Both the position numbers and the translations under genes were made by a program. 64,000 nucleotides of DNA from Priestia aryabhattai B8W22 (lineage in GTDB: Bacteria; Bacillota; Bacilli; Bacillales; Bacillaceae_H): assembly GCF_000956595.1 (NCBI RefSeq), contig NZ_JYOO01000001.1, positions 186,001 to 250,000 of the forward strand, given 5' to 3'. Under the pieces are notes generated by a model. It saw nothing but the letters and a program-made list of their open reading frames with translations. It did not search any database and was not told the origin of the DNA. Numbering within the stretch: the first letter of the stretch is position 1; every line of letters starts with the position of its first letter. This document shows, one piece after another, positions 52,889 to 62,489 of this stretch.

Positions 52889-54151
52889 TTATACCGTTCT
52901 AATAGTGAAAAATTTCTTTAAAAGCCAAGGCCCTGGCGTAAATCCAAGTGTTAATTGCCAAGCTCCTATTGCTTGCAAACCAAATTTACGAACTAACACC
53001 ATTTTTTCACTCATGCTTCTTACATCTTCAAACCATACTTCATGCATCTGTCCCTCTTGATCTCTATACTGAAAAAATGGGGATTTATACTCCTTAGAAT
53101 ATTGGACGGGCGACTGATATCTCATCGCTGTTTTAATCGCATTTTGATTGGATATAGCAGATGCTACTGTGCCAGGCTTGTAAGGAATTGACCAGTTATA
53201 TCCATACAAAGGGACTCCAATGATGAGTTTTCTTCGCGGAACACTTTTTATCGCAAATTCTATTGTTCTTTTTACTTCAGTAATAGGTGCAACAGGACCT
53301 GGTTCGCTGCCTGCATGATGCCAATCATATGCCATAATGAACATATAGTTAACAACGGCACCTATTCCCCCGTAATCATACCCTTTTAACCAAGGAATAT
53401 CTTCGCTTGTCTTGGCTGGAACCGCTATGGTCAGTACGTACCCTGCAGGTTTTAAACGTTCACTCAGCTGACGTAAAAATCCCGTAAAAAGATCTCTATC
53501 TTCGGTTTTCACACGTTCAAAATCAATATTCACCCCGCCGTATCCTTTTCTAGATACTAAATAAAAGATATTATCGACAAGGTTTTTTCGTGCCTGAGGA
53601 TTATTTAAAACTTGATGGGCAAGATCAGAACTAAATCCTTCAGAAGTTAGATTAGTAATCGTAACTAACGGTGTAACTCGGTTTTTCCAAGTCGTTTCAA
53701 TCGCTACTAAATCGTTTAAATCATTCATAATATCTCCATTGCTGCCAAAATGATATTCAAAGATAGAGATGGACGAGGAATAAGTTGCAAAATCAGTAAT
53801 TAAATCGCGATCTAATTCTGGATTTCGAACGGCATAATACTCCAGTGTACCTGCAATATAGTCTGATATATTAGGAATTTTTATTTTCATTCCCACCTGC
53901 AAATAATGATAATGGGCTGAAGGATTAGCCCTTTTTAATTGTTCTAGAGATACATAAGCTTTTTTAGCAATACTCCTCATCGTGTCACCCGGTTGAACTG
54001 TGTACACATAAGAAGCTATAAGTAAGGCTTGACCTGGAACAATATTTGTTTCTTCTAACCCATTTACTCTCCTAAGCTGCGCAATGGGGTAATCATATCT
54101 GCTGCTTATTGAAGACAGGGTATCACCCGGTTGAACTATATGAACAAACAT
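52889..54151 (-). CDS. LysM-GH18 spore cortex-type lysin (YaaH/SleL-like)
   Basis: 420 residues: two N-terminal LysM domains (HIVQPGDTLSSISSRYDYP, about 3-45; YTVQPGDTMRSIAKKAYVS, about 50-93) and a GH18 domain from about 100. GGVNIDFERV has the GH18 D-x-E motif with acid Glu212. The layout matches the SleL/YaaH N-acetylglucosaminidases that break cortex fragments at germination. There is no signal peptide, as in the spore-coat forms. GGAGG lies before the ATG. Confidence 0.9.
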   Translation of the reverse strand: MFVHIVQPGDTLSSISSRYDYPIAQLRRVNGLEETNIVPGQALLIASYVYTVQPGDTMRSIAKKAYVSLEQLKRANPSAHYHYLQVGMKIKIPNISDYIAGTLEYYAVRNPELDRDLITDFATYSSSISIFEYHFGSNGDIMNDLNDLVAIETTWKNRVTPLVTITNLTSEGFSSDLAHQVLNNPQARKNLVDNIFYLVSRKGYGGVNIDFERVKTEDRDLFTGFLRQLSERLKPAGYVLTIAVPAKTSEDIPWLKGYDYGGIGAVVNYMFIMAYDWHHAGSEPGPVAPITEVKRTIEFAIKSVPRRKLIIGVPLYGYNWSIPYKPGTVASAISNQNAIKTAMRYQSPVQYSKEYKSPFFQYRDQEGQMHEVWFEDVRSMSEKMVLVRKFGLQAIGAWQLTLGFTPGPWLLKKFFTIRTV

Positions 54152-54666
54152 GTTTTTTCCTCCTATGTACTCTTTATCGAATTATGTTTTATTTCGTGAC
54201 AAGTTTAAAGAAGCCATTCAATAAATGTATATGAGGATTGTTTGTTTATATAACTGAGTTAAGCGAGGGGGACCCTCTTTCTCCCCCCCTCTATTGCTCC
54301 TCTAGTACGGGTAGAAATGTTCCAGAGATTATATCAAAATCTATGTATTATAAATGTATGTTTTTGGTGTACTTGAAAAAGAACGATTGTTTGTCAGGTA
54401 GGATTACAAAAAATAAAACTATTTTAAACAATATAGACACCCCGGCGATTAATATTAATCTTTATGAATAATTGAAATCAAAAAACCTTCTACTCTGGTA
54501 AGTAGAAGGTTTTTCGTGTGATCGAAATGTTAGCGTATCGTCTGTAAGAAAAGTAACAAATTTATGGATTGCCAATAAGTTTATGCTTAAAATGAAAGTG
54601 GGAGAATCCAAGTGAATTTGAGTGACATCATTTATTTGAGAGCTAGGCTTCCATACCACAGATAAA
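54152..54666. other. Intergenic region
   Basis: An open frame at 54238-54471 has no ribosome site and odd composition, so I do not call it. A strong terminator is at 54481-54514. Nothing else stands out except a short run GAGGGGGACCCTCTTTCTCC of unbalanced purine/pyrimidine tracts near 54266. Confidence 0.5.
54481..54514 (-). terminator. Strong terminator
   Basis: AAAAACCTTCTACT and AGTAGAAGGTTTTT, perfect 14-base arms around a six-base loop. It lies 150 bases past the MFS gene stop and is T-rich on both strands. Confidence 0.8.
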
Positions 54667-55995
54667 TTAAAGTCCTTGACCTACTTTAACTTTATTTTCC
54701 CCTGTACCTCTATAAGCCCATACGATAACCGGAATTAATACTAAAGATAGAATTCCTCCACTTAATGATAAAACGCCATAACTTGATTGAGCTACAACCA
54801 TTCCTGATAAAGCCCCTCCTGAAGCTCCCGCTAAAGCAATTAAAACGTCTATAGTACCTTGTGTTTTCGCACGAGTTGATGGTTCTGTAGCATCCACTAT
54901 TTGAGCTGTACCGCTAATTAACCCTAAGTTCCACCCTAATCCAAGTAACGATAGAGCAACCACTAGAAGAACCATTGAATCACTTGATGCCATAGCTGCT
55001 ACCAGCCCAGCTAAAAGAAGGGTAATTCCTGAAGCAATTGTCATCGCCGTTCGTCCAATTTTATCAATTAAGACCCCTGTAAATAATGAAGGCAGATACA
55101 TAGAACCAATATGAAATCCAATTACAACCCCTACTTCAGTTAGCCCGTGGCCATGATGCCTCATGTGTACAGGTGTCATGGTCATTATAGCAACCATTAC
55201 AATTTGAGTAAGGACCATAACTGTGGCCCCAACAGCCACTCCTTTTTTGTTCGTTGATTGCTCAGTATTCTTTAAATTTTTTTGAGTGTTACGTTCGTGT
55301 TTATTCGCTTCTATTGCTCTGGCAATCAGTAACGGATCTGGACGCAGCATAATATAAAATACAAGACCAGCTACTATATATGCAGCTGCTGCTAGAATAA
55401 AAGGTCCTGCAAGTGCTGGGACACCAATAGAAAGTGCAAAATCCCCCATCACATCAACTAAATTCGGGCCTGCAACGGCTCCAAATGTGGTGAAAACCAT
55501 GGCCATACTAACAGCGGTCCCTCGTTGTTTTACTTTGGCTAAATCTGTTCCTGCATAACGCGCTTGTAGATTAGTAGCTGTTCCTGCTCCATAAACGAGG
55601 AGCGAAAGAAACAGAAGAAAGATACTATTAAGAATGGCAGAAAAAATAACCCCAATCGCTCCAACACCCCCTAGGATAAAACCTGTCGTAAGTCCTGCGC
55701 GACGCCCTTTTTTTTGAGAAAGCTTTCCTACTAACCAAGCAGCTCCTGCAGATCCTAAAGTAAATAGAGCCGTCGGTACCCCTGCATAGGCATCTGTACC
55801 AAGCATTTGTTGTGCAATAAGTGCACCGACAGTGACTCCTGCTGCCAATCCCGCACCGCCAAAGATTTGAGAAACACTTACCACAAATAAGGTGCGTTTA
55901 TATAAAGCTTTTTGTTTCTCTGGTGAATTAACATATTCTTGTAAACAAGTTGATTGGTTGTCTAGAGCTTTTACATGATCCTCGTTTACCATCAT
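54667..55995 (-). CDS. MFS transporter
   Basis: A 442-residue 12-helix major facilitator. FGGAGLAAGVTVGALIAQQML, GKLSQKKGRRAGLTTGFILG (the loop 2-3 motif) and a central charged loop EANKHERNTQKNLKN are seen. The second half has MRHHGHGLTEVGVVIGFHIG. Its substrate is not evident. AAAGGAAGG precedes two adjacent ATG codons. It is 112 bases downstream of a MocR-type regulator, separated by a hairpin. Confidence 0.85.
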   Translation of the reverse strand: MMVNEDHVKALDNQSTCLQEYVNSPEKQKALYKRTLFVVSVSQIFGGAGLAAGVTVGALIAQQMLGTDAYAGVPTALFTLGSAGAAWLVGKLSQKKGRRAGLTTGFILGGVGAIGVIFSAILNSIFLLFLSLLVYGAGTATNLQARYAGTDLAKVKQRGTAVSMAMVFTTFGAVAGPNLVDVMGDFALSIGVPALAGPFILAAAAYIVAGLVFYIMLRPDPLLIARAIEANKHERNTQKNLKNTEQSTNKKGVAVGATVMVLTQIVMVAIMTMTPVHMRHHGHGLTEVGVVIGFHIGSMYLPSLFTGVLIDKIGRTAMTIASGITLLLAGLVAAMASSDSMVLLVVALSLLGLGWNLGLISGTAQIVDATEPSTRAKTQGTIDVLIALAGASGGALSGMVVAQSSYGVLSLSGGILSLVLIPVIVWAYRGTGENKVKVGQGL

Positions 55996-56073
55996 AACCT
56001 TCCTTTCAGAAAACTCATTCTATTTTTAAAAATTTTCTCACTAGATTTGGATTATCATAACACGCATAAAAAA

Positions 56074-56099
56074 GCCATACAATATTATAATTGTATGGC
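56074..56099. terminator. Hairpin between the MocR-type gene and the MFS gene
   Basis: GCCATACAAT and ATTGTATGGC, perfect ten-base arms around ATTAT. It lies right after the MocR stop and may separate the two transcripts or attenuate the MFS gene. Confidence 0.7.
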
Positions 56100-56107
56100 A
56101 AACAATA

Positions 56108-57496
56108 TTATAAATAGTCGTTAAGTAAACGTTTAAGGATAATCAATCCTCGCTCAAGCTCTCCAATCGTTTTCGGTGCACAAACAGCGATCCTTACAGC
56201 TCTATCTGGACAACTGTTTCCCACTACAAAGCGTTCTGCTGCATACACTTGTACGCCTTGATGCGCAGCTAATGTTTCAAATTTAGCACCTGTAATCTTT
56301 TCTGGTAATAGTAACCAACGAAATATACCAGTTTCCATACCTAAACAGGTGTAATTTTCTAAATATTGATTTGCAATTCGATTTCTGAGAATAGCTTGTT
56401 CACGATGATTCTCTACTAAGGATTCAAATTGATTTGACACAATAATACGTGCTGTTAGCTCTGCTAATAATGGTGAAACTGATATATTTAAATTATAAAG
56501 AGCCTTTGAAATAGGCTCTTTATATCGACTAGGTGCTGCTACATATGCTAGTCGTAACCCTGGTGCTATTGATTTTGATAAACTTGCAATATAGATGACT
56601 TGTTCTGGTGCATATGATGCTACTGCTGGCATTGGTCGCTCATGATGGAGATGATACGTTGCATCTTCAATAATAAATTGGTTATATTTTTTTGCAATCA
56701 CGGCAAGCCTTTCTCGGTTTTCAACGGACATACAGCAAGCAGTTGGATTATGATAGTCGGGTATCAAGTAAATGCCTTTAATATTGTCATTTTTACATGC
56801 ATATTCAAAAGCAGTTGGACTCATTTCATAATTCTTTGATTTTATCGGTACTAATTGTACACTAAGCATAGCTGCAACCGTTTTTAAACCTGGATAAGTG
56901 TGATGATCAACACCAATGCGATCTCCAGGCTGACAAAGACTCGCTAGTATTGCAGCAATTGCATTTTGTCCTCCATTTGCAAATAAAATGTGATCAACTG
57001 TTGTTTTGAACCCACCTCTTCTCATCAGCTTTACAGCTGCATCTTTTTGCCAAAGACTTTCACCTGGCCTCCCGTAACTAAACCACTTTTCGTAATCAGT
57101 CTCTTGTAGCATATCTTTTAGCTGAAGGAGAAGCGGTTCGTACGAATCATTGTCTGGCAGTGTCGCGCCCATTTCAATTAAGTGGCTAGGCTTGGTATCT
57201 TCCAGTAAATACGCATTCGATAACGCATCATACGATACGAATGTACCGCTTCCAACAGTGGCACTTAATAAACCCTTTAGCTCGCACACTTTAAATGCTT
57301 TTGAAATCGTACTCAAATTTAAATCTAAATAATCGGCTAGCTCTCTCTGTGGAGGAAGTTTTGTTCCAGGTAATAAAACTCCCTTGATAATATCCTCTTC
57401 CAATTGGCCTGCAATAGCTTGGTAAATAGGCTTTCTTGTTTTATCAACAGATGGTTTCCAGCTCATCGGATAATTTTCAAACGAATTAATTGGCAT
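56108..57496 (-). CDS. MocR/GntR-family regulator with aminotransferase-like domain
   Basis: 462 residues: an N-terminal GntR winged helix (LPPQRELADYLDLNLSTISKAF) and a PLP type I aminotransferase-like domain. IEDATYHLHHERP and IYIASLSKSIAPGLRLAYV with the PLP-binding Lys are clear. MocR proteins use PLP or PLP-amino acid adducts to regulate. AAAGG nine bases before ATG 57496 fixes the start; the frame from 57520 runs through that site. The MFS gene behind it is a plausible target. Confidence 0.9.
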   Translation of the reverse strand: MPINSFENYPMSWKPSVDKTRKPIYQAIAGQLEEDIIKGVLLPGTKLPPQRELADYLDLNLSTISKAFKVCELKGLLSATVGSGTFVSYDALSNAYLLEDTKPSHLIEMGATLPDNDSYEPLLLQLKDMLQETDYEKWFSYGRPGESLWQKDAAVKLMRRGGFKTTVDHILFANGGQNAIAAILASLCQPGDRIGVDHHTYPGLKTVAAMLSVQLVPIKSKNYEMSPTAFEYACKNDNIKGIYLIPDYHNPTACCMSVENRERLAVIAKKYNQFIIEDATYHLHHERPMPAVASYAPEQVIYIASLSKSIAPGLRLAYVAAPSRYKEPISKALYNLNISVSPLLAELTARIIVSNQFESLVENHREQAILRNRIANQYLENYTCLGMETGIFRWLLLPEKITGAKFETLAAHQGVQVYAAERFVVGNSCPDRAVRIAVCAPKTIGELERGLIILKRLLNDYL

Positions 57497-58006
57497 AGTA
57501 TCCATCCTTTTTTCACACAATTATATACTTGTACTGTTTATATCACAATTATCATTATTAATAATTTTCGAGAATCTATGGTTTTTGAGACTTGATTATG
57601 ATCAATTATTTTAACGATTAAATACAATTACTCATAATTTTCTACACCTTTTTCTCATGTTTCTAAGCCTCTTGTGATTACTGCGGAGAAAAATTTTTGT
57701 CCTACTGCTAGGAGTTAATAGAGGAGAAGCACATGCTGGAGGTACCAACTCAAGCATGTGAAATATCTTAACCGTATCCTAGACCTAAAGCAGGATCATC
57801 AGGGGATGATATTTTTAGAAGCTATCTCCTATTCAATAAAGGAGCCTTTTGTAAAGAGGAAGTCATTTCTTTCTTAAACTTTTTAAAATTTTTTGACTCT
57901 AAGAGGGCTTAAAAAAAATCTATTTTTCAGTCTAACTACTGATGAATTTATACAAATCTTTACCTACTGTTGTAAATAAACGTTTCCATTTTAGCTTGTG
58001 TTTCTT
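57497..58006. other. Intergenic region with one inverted repeat
   Basis: CACATGCT and AGCATGTG form an eight-base stem at about 57731-57760 around a GGAGGTACCAACTC loop. I see no gene and no recognised riboswitch. Confidence 0.5.
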
Positions 58007-58441
58007 TTATTTATTTCTTTTTTTCCATTTTATAACCTCGATGTTAACGCCATGGTCTTCTTGAGATGATATGGTGAATTCGTCCATTAATTTTTTTACC
58101 CCTGATAAACCAACGCCTAACCCTCCTGACGTTGTATAGCCACTTTCCATCGCTTTTTGAATATTTTTAATGCCTGGTCCTTTATCTATAGCAATTATTT
58201 TTAGTCCTATTTCAAGTTGATTCTCTATTATTTCCATTATAATTTTTCCCGTAGTGGCATATTTATATATATTTCTGGACAATTCTGAAATAGTCGTAAT
58301 AATTCGGGCTTGATCGAGTGTGCTGAAGCCTAAGCAATTAGAGAACATTCGCCCTTTTTGACGGGCTTCTACTATATCCACTTCAGTGTGTATGTCAATA
58401 GTCAAAGGTTCCTTTTCTTTATCCGATTGAAATAGCATCAT
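58007..58441 (-). CDS. RsbT-like serine kinase (HATPase)
   Basis: About 144 residues of a GHKL histidine-kinase-like ATPase. TISELSRNIYKYA is the N-box, AIDKGPGIKNIQKAMESGYTTSGGLGVGLSGVKKLMDEF is the G1-G2 ATP lid; together these are typical of RsbT, the stressosome kinase and switch protein, or of anti-sigma factors. GGTGA six bases before ATG 58441 fixes the start. It lacks rsbR/rsbS neighbours and instead stands 70 bases after a DUF2294 gene, with a strong hairpin between. Confidence 0.82.
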   Translation of the reverse strand: MMLFQSDKEKEPLTIDIHTEVDIVEARQKGRMFSNCLGFSTLDQARIITTISELSRNIYKYATTGKIIMEIIENQLEIGLKIIAIDKGPGIKNIQKAMESGYTTSGGLGVGLSGVKKLMDEFTISSQEDHGVNIEVIKWKKRNK

Positions 58442-58481
58442 TATCACCACTTTCTTTATTTTAATAGTAGTAAAAAAATAA

Positions 58482-58523
58482 TAGGCCAAAAAGAAAGGTT
58501 AGATAACCTTTCTTTTTGGCCTA
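58482..58523. terminator. Very long perfect hairpin
   Basis: TAGGCCAAAAAGAAAGGTT pairs with its full complement around AGAT, a 19-base stem. It separates the DUF2294 and RsbT-like genes. Confidence 0.8.
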
Positions 58524-58555
58524 CATCTAGTTCAGTGCCTAGCTTATCAGTGCCG

Positions 58556-59245
58556 TTATAAAGTTGGATTTAAAATCAGAAGAATTGTACTTTTATCTTT
58601 ATGAAAATCCCATGCGACCAGTATATCTGTTACCTTTGAATCTAAAATCACTTCTAATGATTGACTATGCTCACGGAGTAGCCTTTTTTCGAGATTTCTT
58701 TTAGCCAATGTAAGGTTTTCTTCAAACCCTAATTGGACTAATTCTTTCTCTACATTTACCATAATACCTTCCCTGATTATAAGGAGTGTTCTCTGATCTA
58801 ATAAATAAGAAGAAACACCTTGAGGGAGTTTTTCTGCTTTTTGAGTCACTTCCTCAATTTCTTTATGCAGCAATTTTTGATTTTTATAGGAATGATTGGC
58901 TATGTTTTCTTTATTAGAATGAATCATGGTAAACATGCCAGACTGTAGCTCTAAATTCCAATCATAATAAAATTCTTCAATATCTAAATGTATATTTAAT
59001 TGTATATATCCTTTTATCTCGTCAATTAAAGTCTCCATTAACAAATCACGTGTTTTTTGAACATAGATAACTTGTCCCTTGTCTAACAAAGCCTTTTCTA
59101 AAGGTAATAAAAAGGCTTTAAAATAAACGGTTATAAAAGGAGGAGAAATGACGGTGAATACACCTCCAGGACCTCTTCCAAAATTTTCACGAAGTAACCT
59201 TCCCATATAACTACTTAATTCTTTTTCCAGTTTCGTTTTATCCAT
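58556..59245 (-). CDS. DUF2294 protein, internally duplicated
   Basis: A 229-residue protein with two related halves. The first has RENFGRGPGGVFTVISPPFI, VYFKAFLLPLEKALL, EEFYYDWNLELQSGMF; the second has LPQGVSSYLLDQRTLLIIRE, NVEKELVQLGFEENL and ILVAWDFHKDKSTILLIL. DUF2294 proteins are soluble with no known function. It is a close paralogue of the gene at 59778. A small gene lies between the two. Confidence 0.85.
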   Translation of the reverse strand: MDKTKLEKELSSYMGRLLRENFGRGPGGVFTVISPPFITVYFKAFLLPLEKALLDKGQVIYVQKTRDLLMETLIDEIKGYIQLNIHLDIEEFYYDWNLELQSGMFTMIHSNKENIANHSYKNQKLLHKEIEEVTQKAEKLPQGVSSYLLDQRTLLIIREGIMVNVEKELVQLGFEENLTLAKRNLEKRLLREHSQSLEVILDSKVTDILVAWDFHKDKSTILLILNPTL

Positions 59246-59384
59246 AGATGGTGCACCTAGTTTCTGGTTTCATAAGGTATACTATTCGTGATGTTTTATG
59301 AAAAATCCTTCTTCATCATAAGATCATTTTTAGCGATAAGAATTCCCTTTTTACAAGGTGTAAACGAGGCATACTAGTATATCT

Positions 59385-59600
59385 TTAATAGATTGGTTTC
59401 TGTTTACCTTTGTATTTCCTGTGTTTAAAGATTCTTTTTTTATTTAAAATTCCGATTTTACTTCCATAGATAATGGTACTTAAAAGTAGTATATCCTTGC
59501 TAATTTCTTCTTTGTAAAGTTCATTGTCATATTTTTTGTAATCCTGCAACAATCGACGAAGCTCTTTTATAAACAATACAATCTCATGATTATCAGCCAT
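59385..59600 (-). CDS. Small basic hypothetical protein between DUF2294 genes
   Basis: 71 residues, MADNHEIVLFIKELRRLLQD, then a KKYDNELYKEEISKD helix and a strongly basic tail NKKRIFKHRKYKGKQKP. AAAGGA ten bases before ATG 59600 supports the start; an upstream TTG at 59609 overlaps it. The family is not recognised. Being in a same-strand series with both DUF2294 genes, it may belong to the same system. Confidence 0.6.
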   Translation of the reverse strand: MADNHEIVLFIKELRRLLQDYKKYDNELYKEEISKDILLLSTIIYGSKIGILNKKRIFKHRKYKGKQKPIY

Positions 59601-59697
59601 TCCGACCAAATCCTTTCTGTTGGTACATCCTGTTTTTAGGTGCTATTTTAGAGAATTATTCCGTTACAAAAGGACTTCCTCTTTTTAGACAACAAAA

Positions 59698-59742
59698 ATA
59701 AGCCGAAAAAGAAAAGGTATGAGCTTTTCTTCCTCGGCTTAT
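59698..59742 (-). terminator. Hairpin terminator after the second DUF2294 gene
   Basis: ATAAGCCGA-AGAAAAG against CTTTTCT-TCGGCTTAT. It follows the stop at 59778 by 36 bases. Confidence 0.75.
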
Positions 59743-59777
59743 GTTTGGCACAATGTGTCCAATTCATTACTGCCTCA

Positions 59778-60473
59778 TTACTTTTTTGGTTTTAAAATAA
59801 GCGTAATAATACTATTATCCTTTTCAAAATCCCAATCTACAAAAATATCAAGAATGTCGGCATTTAATATCTCATCATAGTCATCGTTTTGTCGTAAGAT
59901 TCCTTTTTCCAAAGGGCGTTTAGAGATGCGTAAGGTGTCATCAAAACCCAACGAAATTAGCTGTTTTTCAATAGCCACCAGTATTCCTTCTCTTACGATG
60001 ACCAATGTACGATCACTTAATTTATATGAAGAGATTTTTTCAGGCCCTTTTTGTGCAATCTCACTCATCTTTATAATCCGATCATGAATTGCTTGTTTTC
60101 CTGGATAAGGGTCGCCCTCAGTCAAATCGGCTTTCAAATCGTCTAGACAAACTCCCACAAAAATTCCGGAGTGATGATCTAAATTCCAATCATAATATAA
60201 GTGCTGGATGTCAAGGTCTGTAATCCCTTTAATTTGCCCAGTTATTTGAGGTTCAAGAGTCTTTACCAAAAGCTCTCTTGTAGTCATCACTTGAAGTTCT
60301 TCATTCTGATTTAACAGTACTTGTTCCATCGGCGATACAAAGCCACTGACATAAATAACAACATAAGGTTCATAAATCGTAACATGAACAGCCTCGGGGC
60401 CTTTTCCAAAGTTATCTCGTAACAATTTGCCCAAGTTATTCGCCAATTTTGTTTGCTGAGCCTTAATATCCAT
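59778..60473 (-). CDS. DUF2294 protein, internally duplicated (second copy)
   Basis: A 231-residue paralogue of the gene at 58556, with GKGPEAVHVTIYEPYVVIYV, GFVSPMEQVLLNQNE, IQHLYYDWNLDHHSGIF in the first half and GPEKISSYKLSDRTLVIVRE, AIEKQLISLGFDDTL and IFVDWDFEKDNSIITLIL in the second. The halves share a common plan (a G-rich start, an E-K-Q-L helix, a D-W-N/D end). GGATGAAGAA precedes the ATG. Confidence 0.85.
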   Translation of the reverse strand: MDIKAQQTKLANNLGKLLRDNFGKGPEAVHVTIYEPYVVIYVSGFVSPMEQVLLNQNEELQVMTTRELLVKTLEPQITGQIKGITDLDIQHLYYDWNLDHHSGIFVGVCLDDLKADLTEGDPYPGKQAIHDRIIKMSEIAQKGPEKISSYKLSDRTLVIVREGILVAIEKQLISLGFDDTLRISKRPLEKGILRQNDDYDEILNADILDIFVDWDFEKDNSIITLILKPKK

Positions 60474-60663
60474 ATTTCTTCATCCTTTATTAAGAAAGAA
60501 GCATCGTATCTTCTTTCCATCATTTTATTGTATCATTACGAACGAATTTTTTAAATACACAGAATAAATAAAAAATAATTTGTTACCTTATGTTTAACCG
60601 AATTATAAACGTTCAAAACCTCTTCTTTCTATTGTTTGGGACGCATTTTGAATGTCACCGGAA

Positions 60664-60688
60664 AATACGAATCCTTTAGATTCGTATT
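60664..60688. terminator. Short perfect hairpin
   Basis: AATACGAATC and GATTCGTATT around CTTTA, with no gene nearby to terminate. Confidence 0.45.
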
Positions 60689-60940
60689 GCTGTTTTTAAT
60701 AAAGAAATTTATTATACGATGATGAATGGAATTTTTTTATTCAGTCGGGACAGATAACGAATTTTTTAATTTCTTAGTAGAAATCTATATATTTTTAGAG
60801 CGAGGACAATTGTTTGTAAAAGAGAATTAAGCTTTGGAAACGTGCAAAAAAGCCAAAGCTTTCTTAAAAAAGCGCTTGGCTGCTTACTTATTTCTTGCTT
60901 TACTTAAATAAAAACCTACTAATCATTTAACAGACCTTTA

Positions 60941-60974
60941 TTAAGAAAGCCGTCCTCCCTGGCTGCTTTCTTAA
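60941..60974. terminator. Hairpin downstream of the MATE gene
   Basis: TTAAGAAAGC-C pairs with G-GC(TG)CTTTCTTAA around CGTCCTCCCTG. About 100 bases past the MATE stop. Confidence 0.5.
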
Positions 60975-61071
60975 TGACCCTATCTATTTAAGAGAGTAGC
61001 AGCACCGTTAGTATATCCGCTTTTGAAGGATTCCCTCACGAATGAACCGGAGCTATTTTGTTATAATTTTT

Positions 61072-62388
61072 TCAGCCTTCTCCCTTTAGCTGTAACAATT
61101 TTTTATTTAATTGAGGAGTGTACATAACTAGGAACCCTGATCGCCCGATAGTATAGATGATGAAAGCCAGCCATAGGCCATGATTATGCCAGATAGGAGT
61201 TGCTGTAATCTGTATAATGATATAGACAATCATCGCGTAAATCATAGAATTTCGAACGGGAGCAATTTCAGTTGCTCCTGTAAAAACCCCATAAAGGACA
61301 AGGCCAAAACAAGCAACAAAGGGATAGATGATAAGCCATACTCCATACGTAAGTGAAAGTTCAATCACATCAGGCAAATTTGTAAATAGCCCAATAACCT
61401 GCTCTTGAAAAAGTGCATATAAACTGGCTATAGTAACTGCTGTTATTACCGACCACTGTCTAGATAAAGTAAGTATTTTTTTATATAGCTCTTTATCATT
61501 TGAACCTACTGCTTTACCAACAAGAATACTGGAAGCATTAGCAAATCCATCAAAGAAATAAGCCATTATGTAGTGGATTTGAAATAATACAGCATTTGCA
61601 GCTAGAAACTCTGTGCCAAACGAAGCACCTTTTGCTGTGAACATATTAATAACGACCAGTAAACAAATAGTACGAATAAACAAATCCTTGTTAACATTAA
61701 ACATCCTCTTCATAGAATTTGTATCCATAAGTACCTGAATTGATGGCATTTTCCATTTAAACGGAGATGCTTTCAAAATGATGAATACTCCTAATATGAA
61801 GGCTGTAACTTCAGCAATCAAGGTTGCTGTAGCGACTCCTTGTACATCAAAAGAAAAAACATGGACAAAAAGAATAGCTAAAAACATATTCAAAACATTT
61901 GTAAGTATCTGCAAACATAGAGATTCTTTAATCTTAGCCATTCCCATTAACCAACCAAGAATCACATAGTTCATCAGTGTAAAAGGTGCTCCCCATATTC
62001 TAATCCTAAAATATTCTACTGCAAACCTACTTACATCAGCATCAGGAGAAATTACTAAGAGAGCCGCATGTTCAATCGGCCATTGCAAAAGAATAAAAAG
62101 CAGCCCTACTATTACAGCTAATAAAAATGGCCGGGATAAAGCAAGTACTCCCTGATCTGGATCACTGGCCCCATTTGCTTGTGCGGCAAAGGCGGATGTA
62201 CTAACTCTTAAAAAGCCAAATACCCAATATAACGTATTAAAAATAAGAGTTCCTACCGCAACTCCTCCAATATAAGCTGGAGCTGGAAGTTGCCCTACAA
62301 CAGCAGTATCAACCGCACCTAATAAAGGCGTAGTCATCGTTGAAATTGTCAGGGGAATCGCCAAAGTAAGATACGTACGATGATTCAT
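61072..62388 (-). CDS. MATE-family multidrug exporter (DinF type)
   Basis: A 438-residue twelve-helix MATE transporter. IPLTISTMTTPLLGAVDTAVVGQLP at the start and FGFLRVSTSAFAAQANGASDPDQ match the DinF branch; ASSILVGKAVGSNDKELYKK repeats the pattern in the second half. It exports drugs or metabolites against Na+ or H+. GGAGGCCGG precedes the ATG. It is monocistronic between terminators. Confidence 0.9.
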   Translation of the reverse strand: MNHRTYLTLAIPLTISTMTTPLLGAVDTAVVGQLPAPAYIGGVAVGTLIFNTLYWVFGFLRVSTSAFAAQANGASDPDQGVLALSRPFLLAVIVGLLFILLQWPIEHAALLVISPDADVSRFAVEYFRIRIWGAPFTLMNYVILGWLMGMAKIKESLCLQILTNVLNMFLAILFVHVFSFDVQGVATATLIAEVTAFILGVFIILKASPFKWKMPSIQVLMDTNSMKRMFNVNKDLFIRTICLLVVINMFTAKGASFGTEFLAANAVLFQIHYIMAYFFDGFANASSILVGKAVGSNDKELYKKILTLSRQWSVITAVTIASLYALFQEQVIGLFTNLPDVIELSLTYGVWLIIYPFVACFGLVLYGVFTGATEIAPVRNSMIYAMIVYIIIQITATPIWHNHGLWLAFIIYTIGRSGFLVMYTPQLNKKLLQLKGEG

Positions 62389-62434
62389 CCAACCGGCCTC
62401 CTTCTATCATTTTGAGTTAAACACAAAAGCAATA

Positions 62435-62462
62435 GCCTCGATTACGTGGATGAAATCGAGGC
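62435..62462. terminator. Terminator between the MATE and ABC genes
   Basis: GCCTCGATT and AATCGAGGC, nine-base arms around a ten-base loop, 28 bases past the ABC gene stop. Confidence 0.75.
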
Positions 62463-62489
62463 CTTTAAATACATGGGTATACCTTTAAA

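Larger units (their letters stand above)
60474..61071. other. Intergenic region with several hairpins
   Basis: Inverted repeats lie at 60664-60688 and 60941-60974, and a third imperfect one near 60845-60885 (AGCCAAAGC/GCGCTTGGCT). No gene. The DUF2294 promoter should lie in the left 100 bases. Confidence 0.5.

Noticed and set aside
54238-54471. Rightward frame of 77 codons
   Set aside because: No ribosome site, irregular composition and no recognisable pattern; likely chance in an AT-rich spacer.
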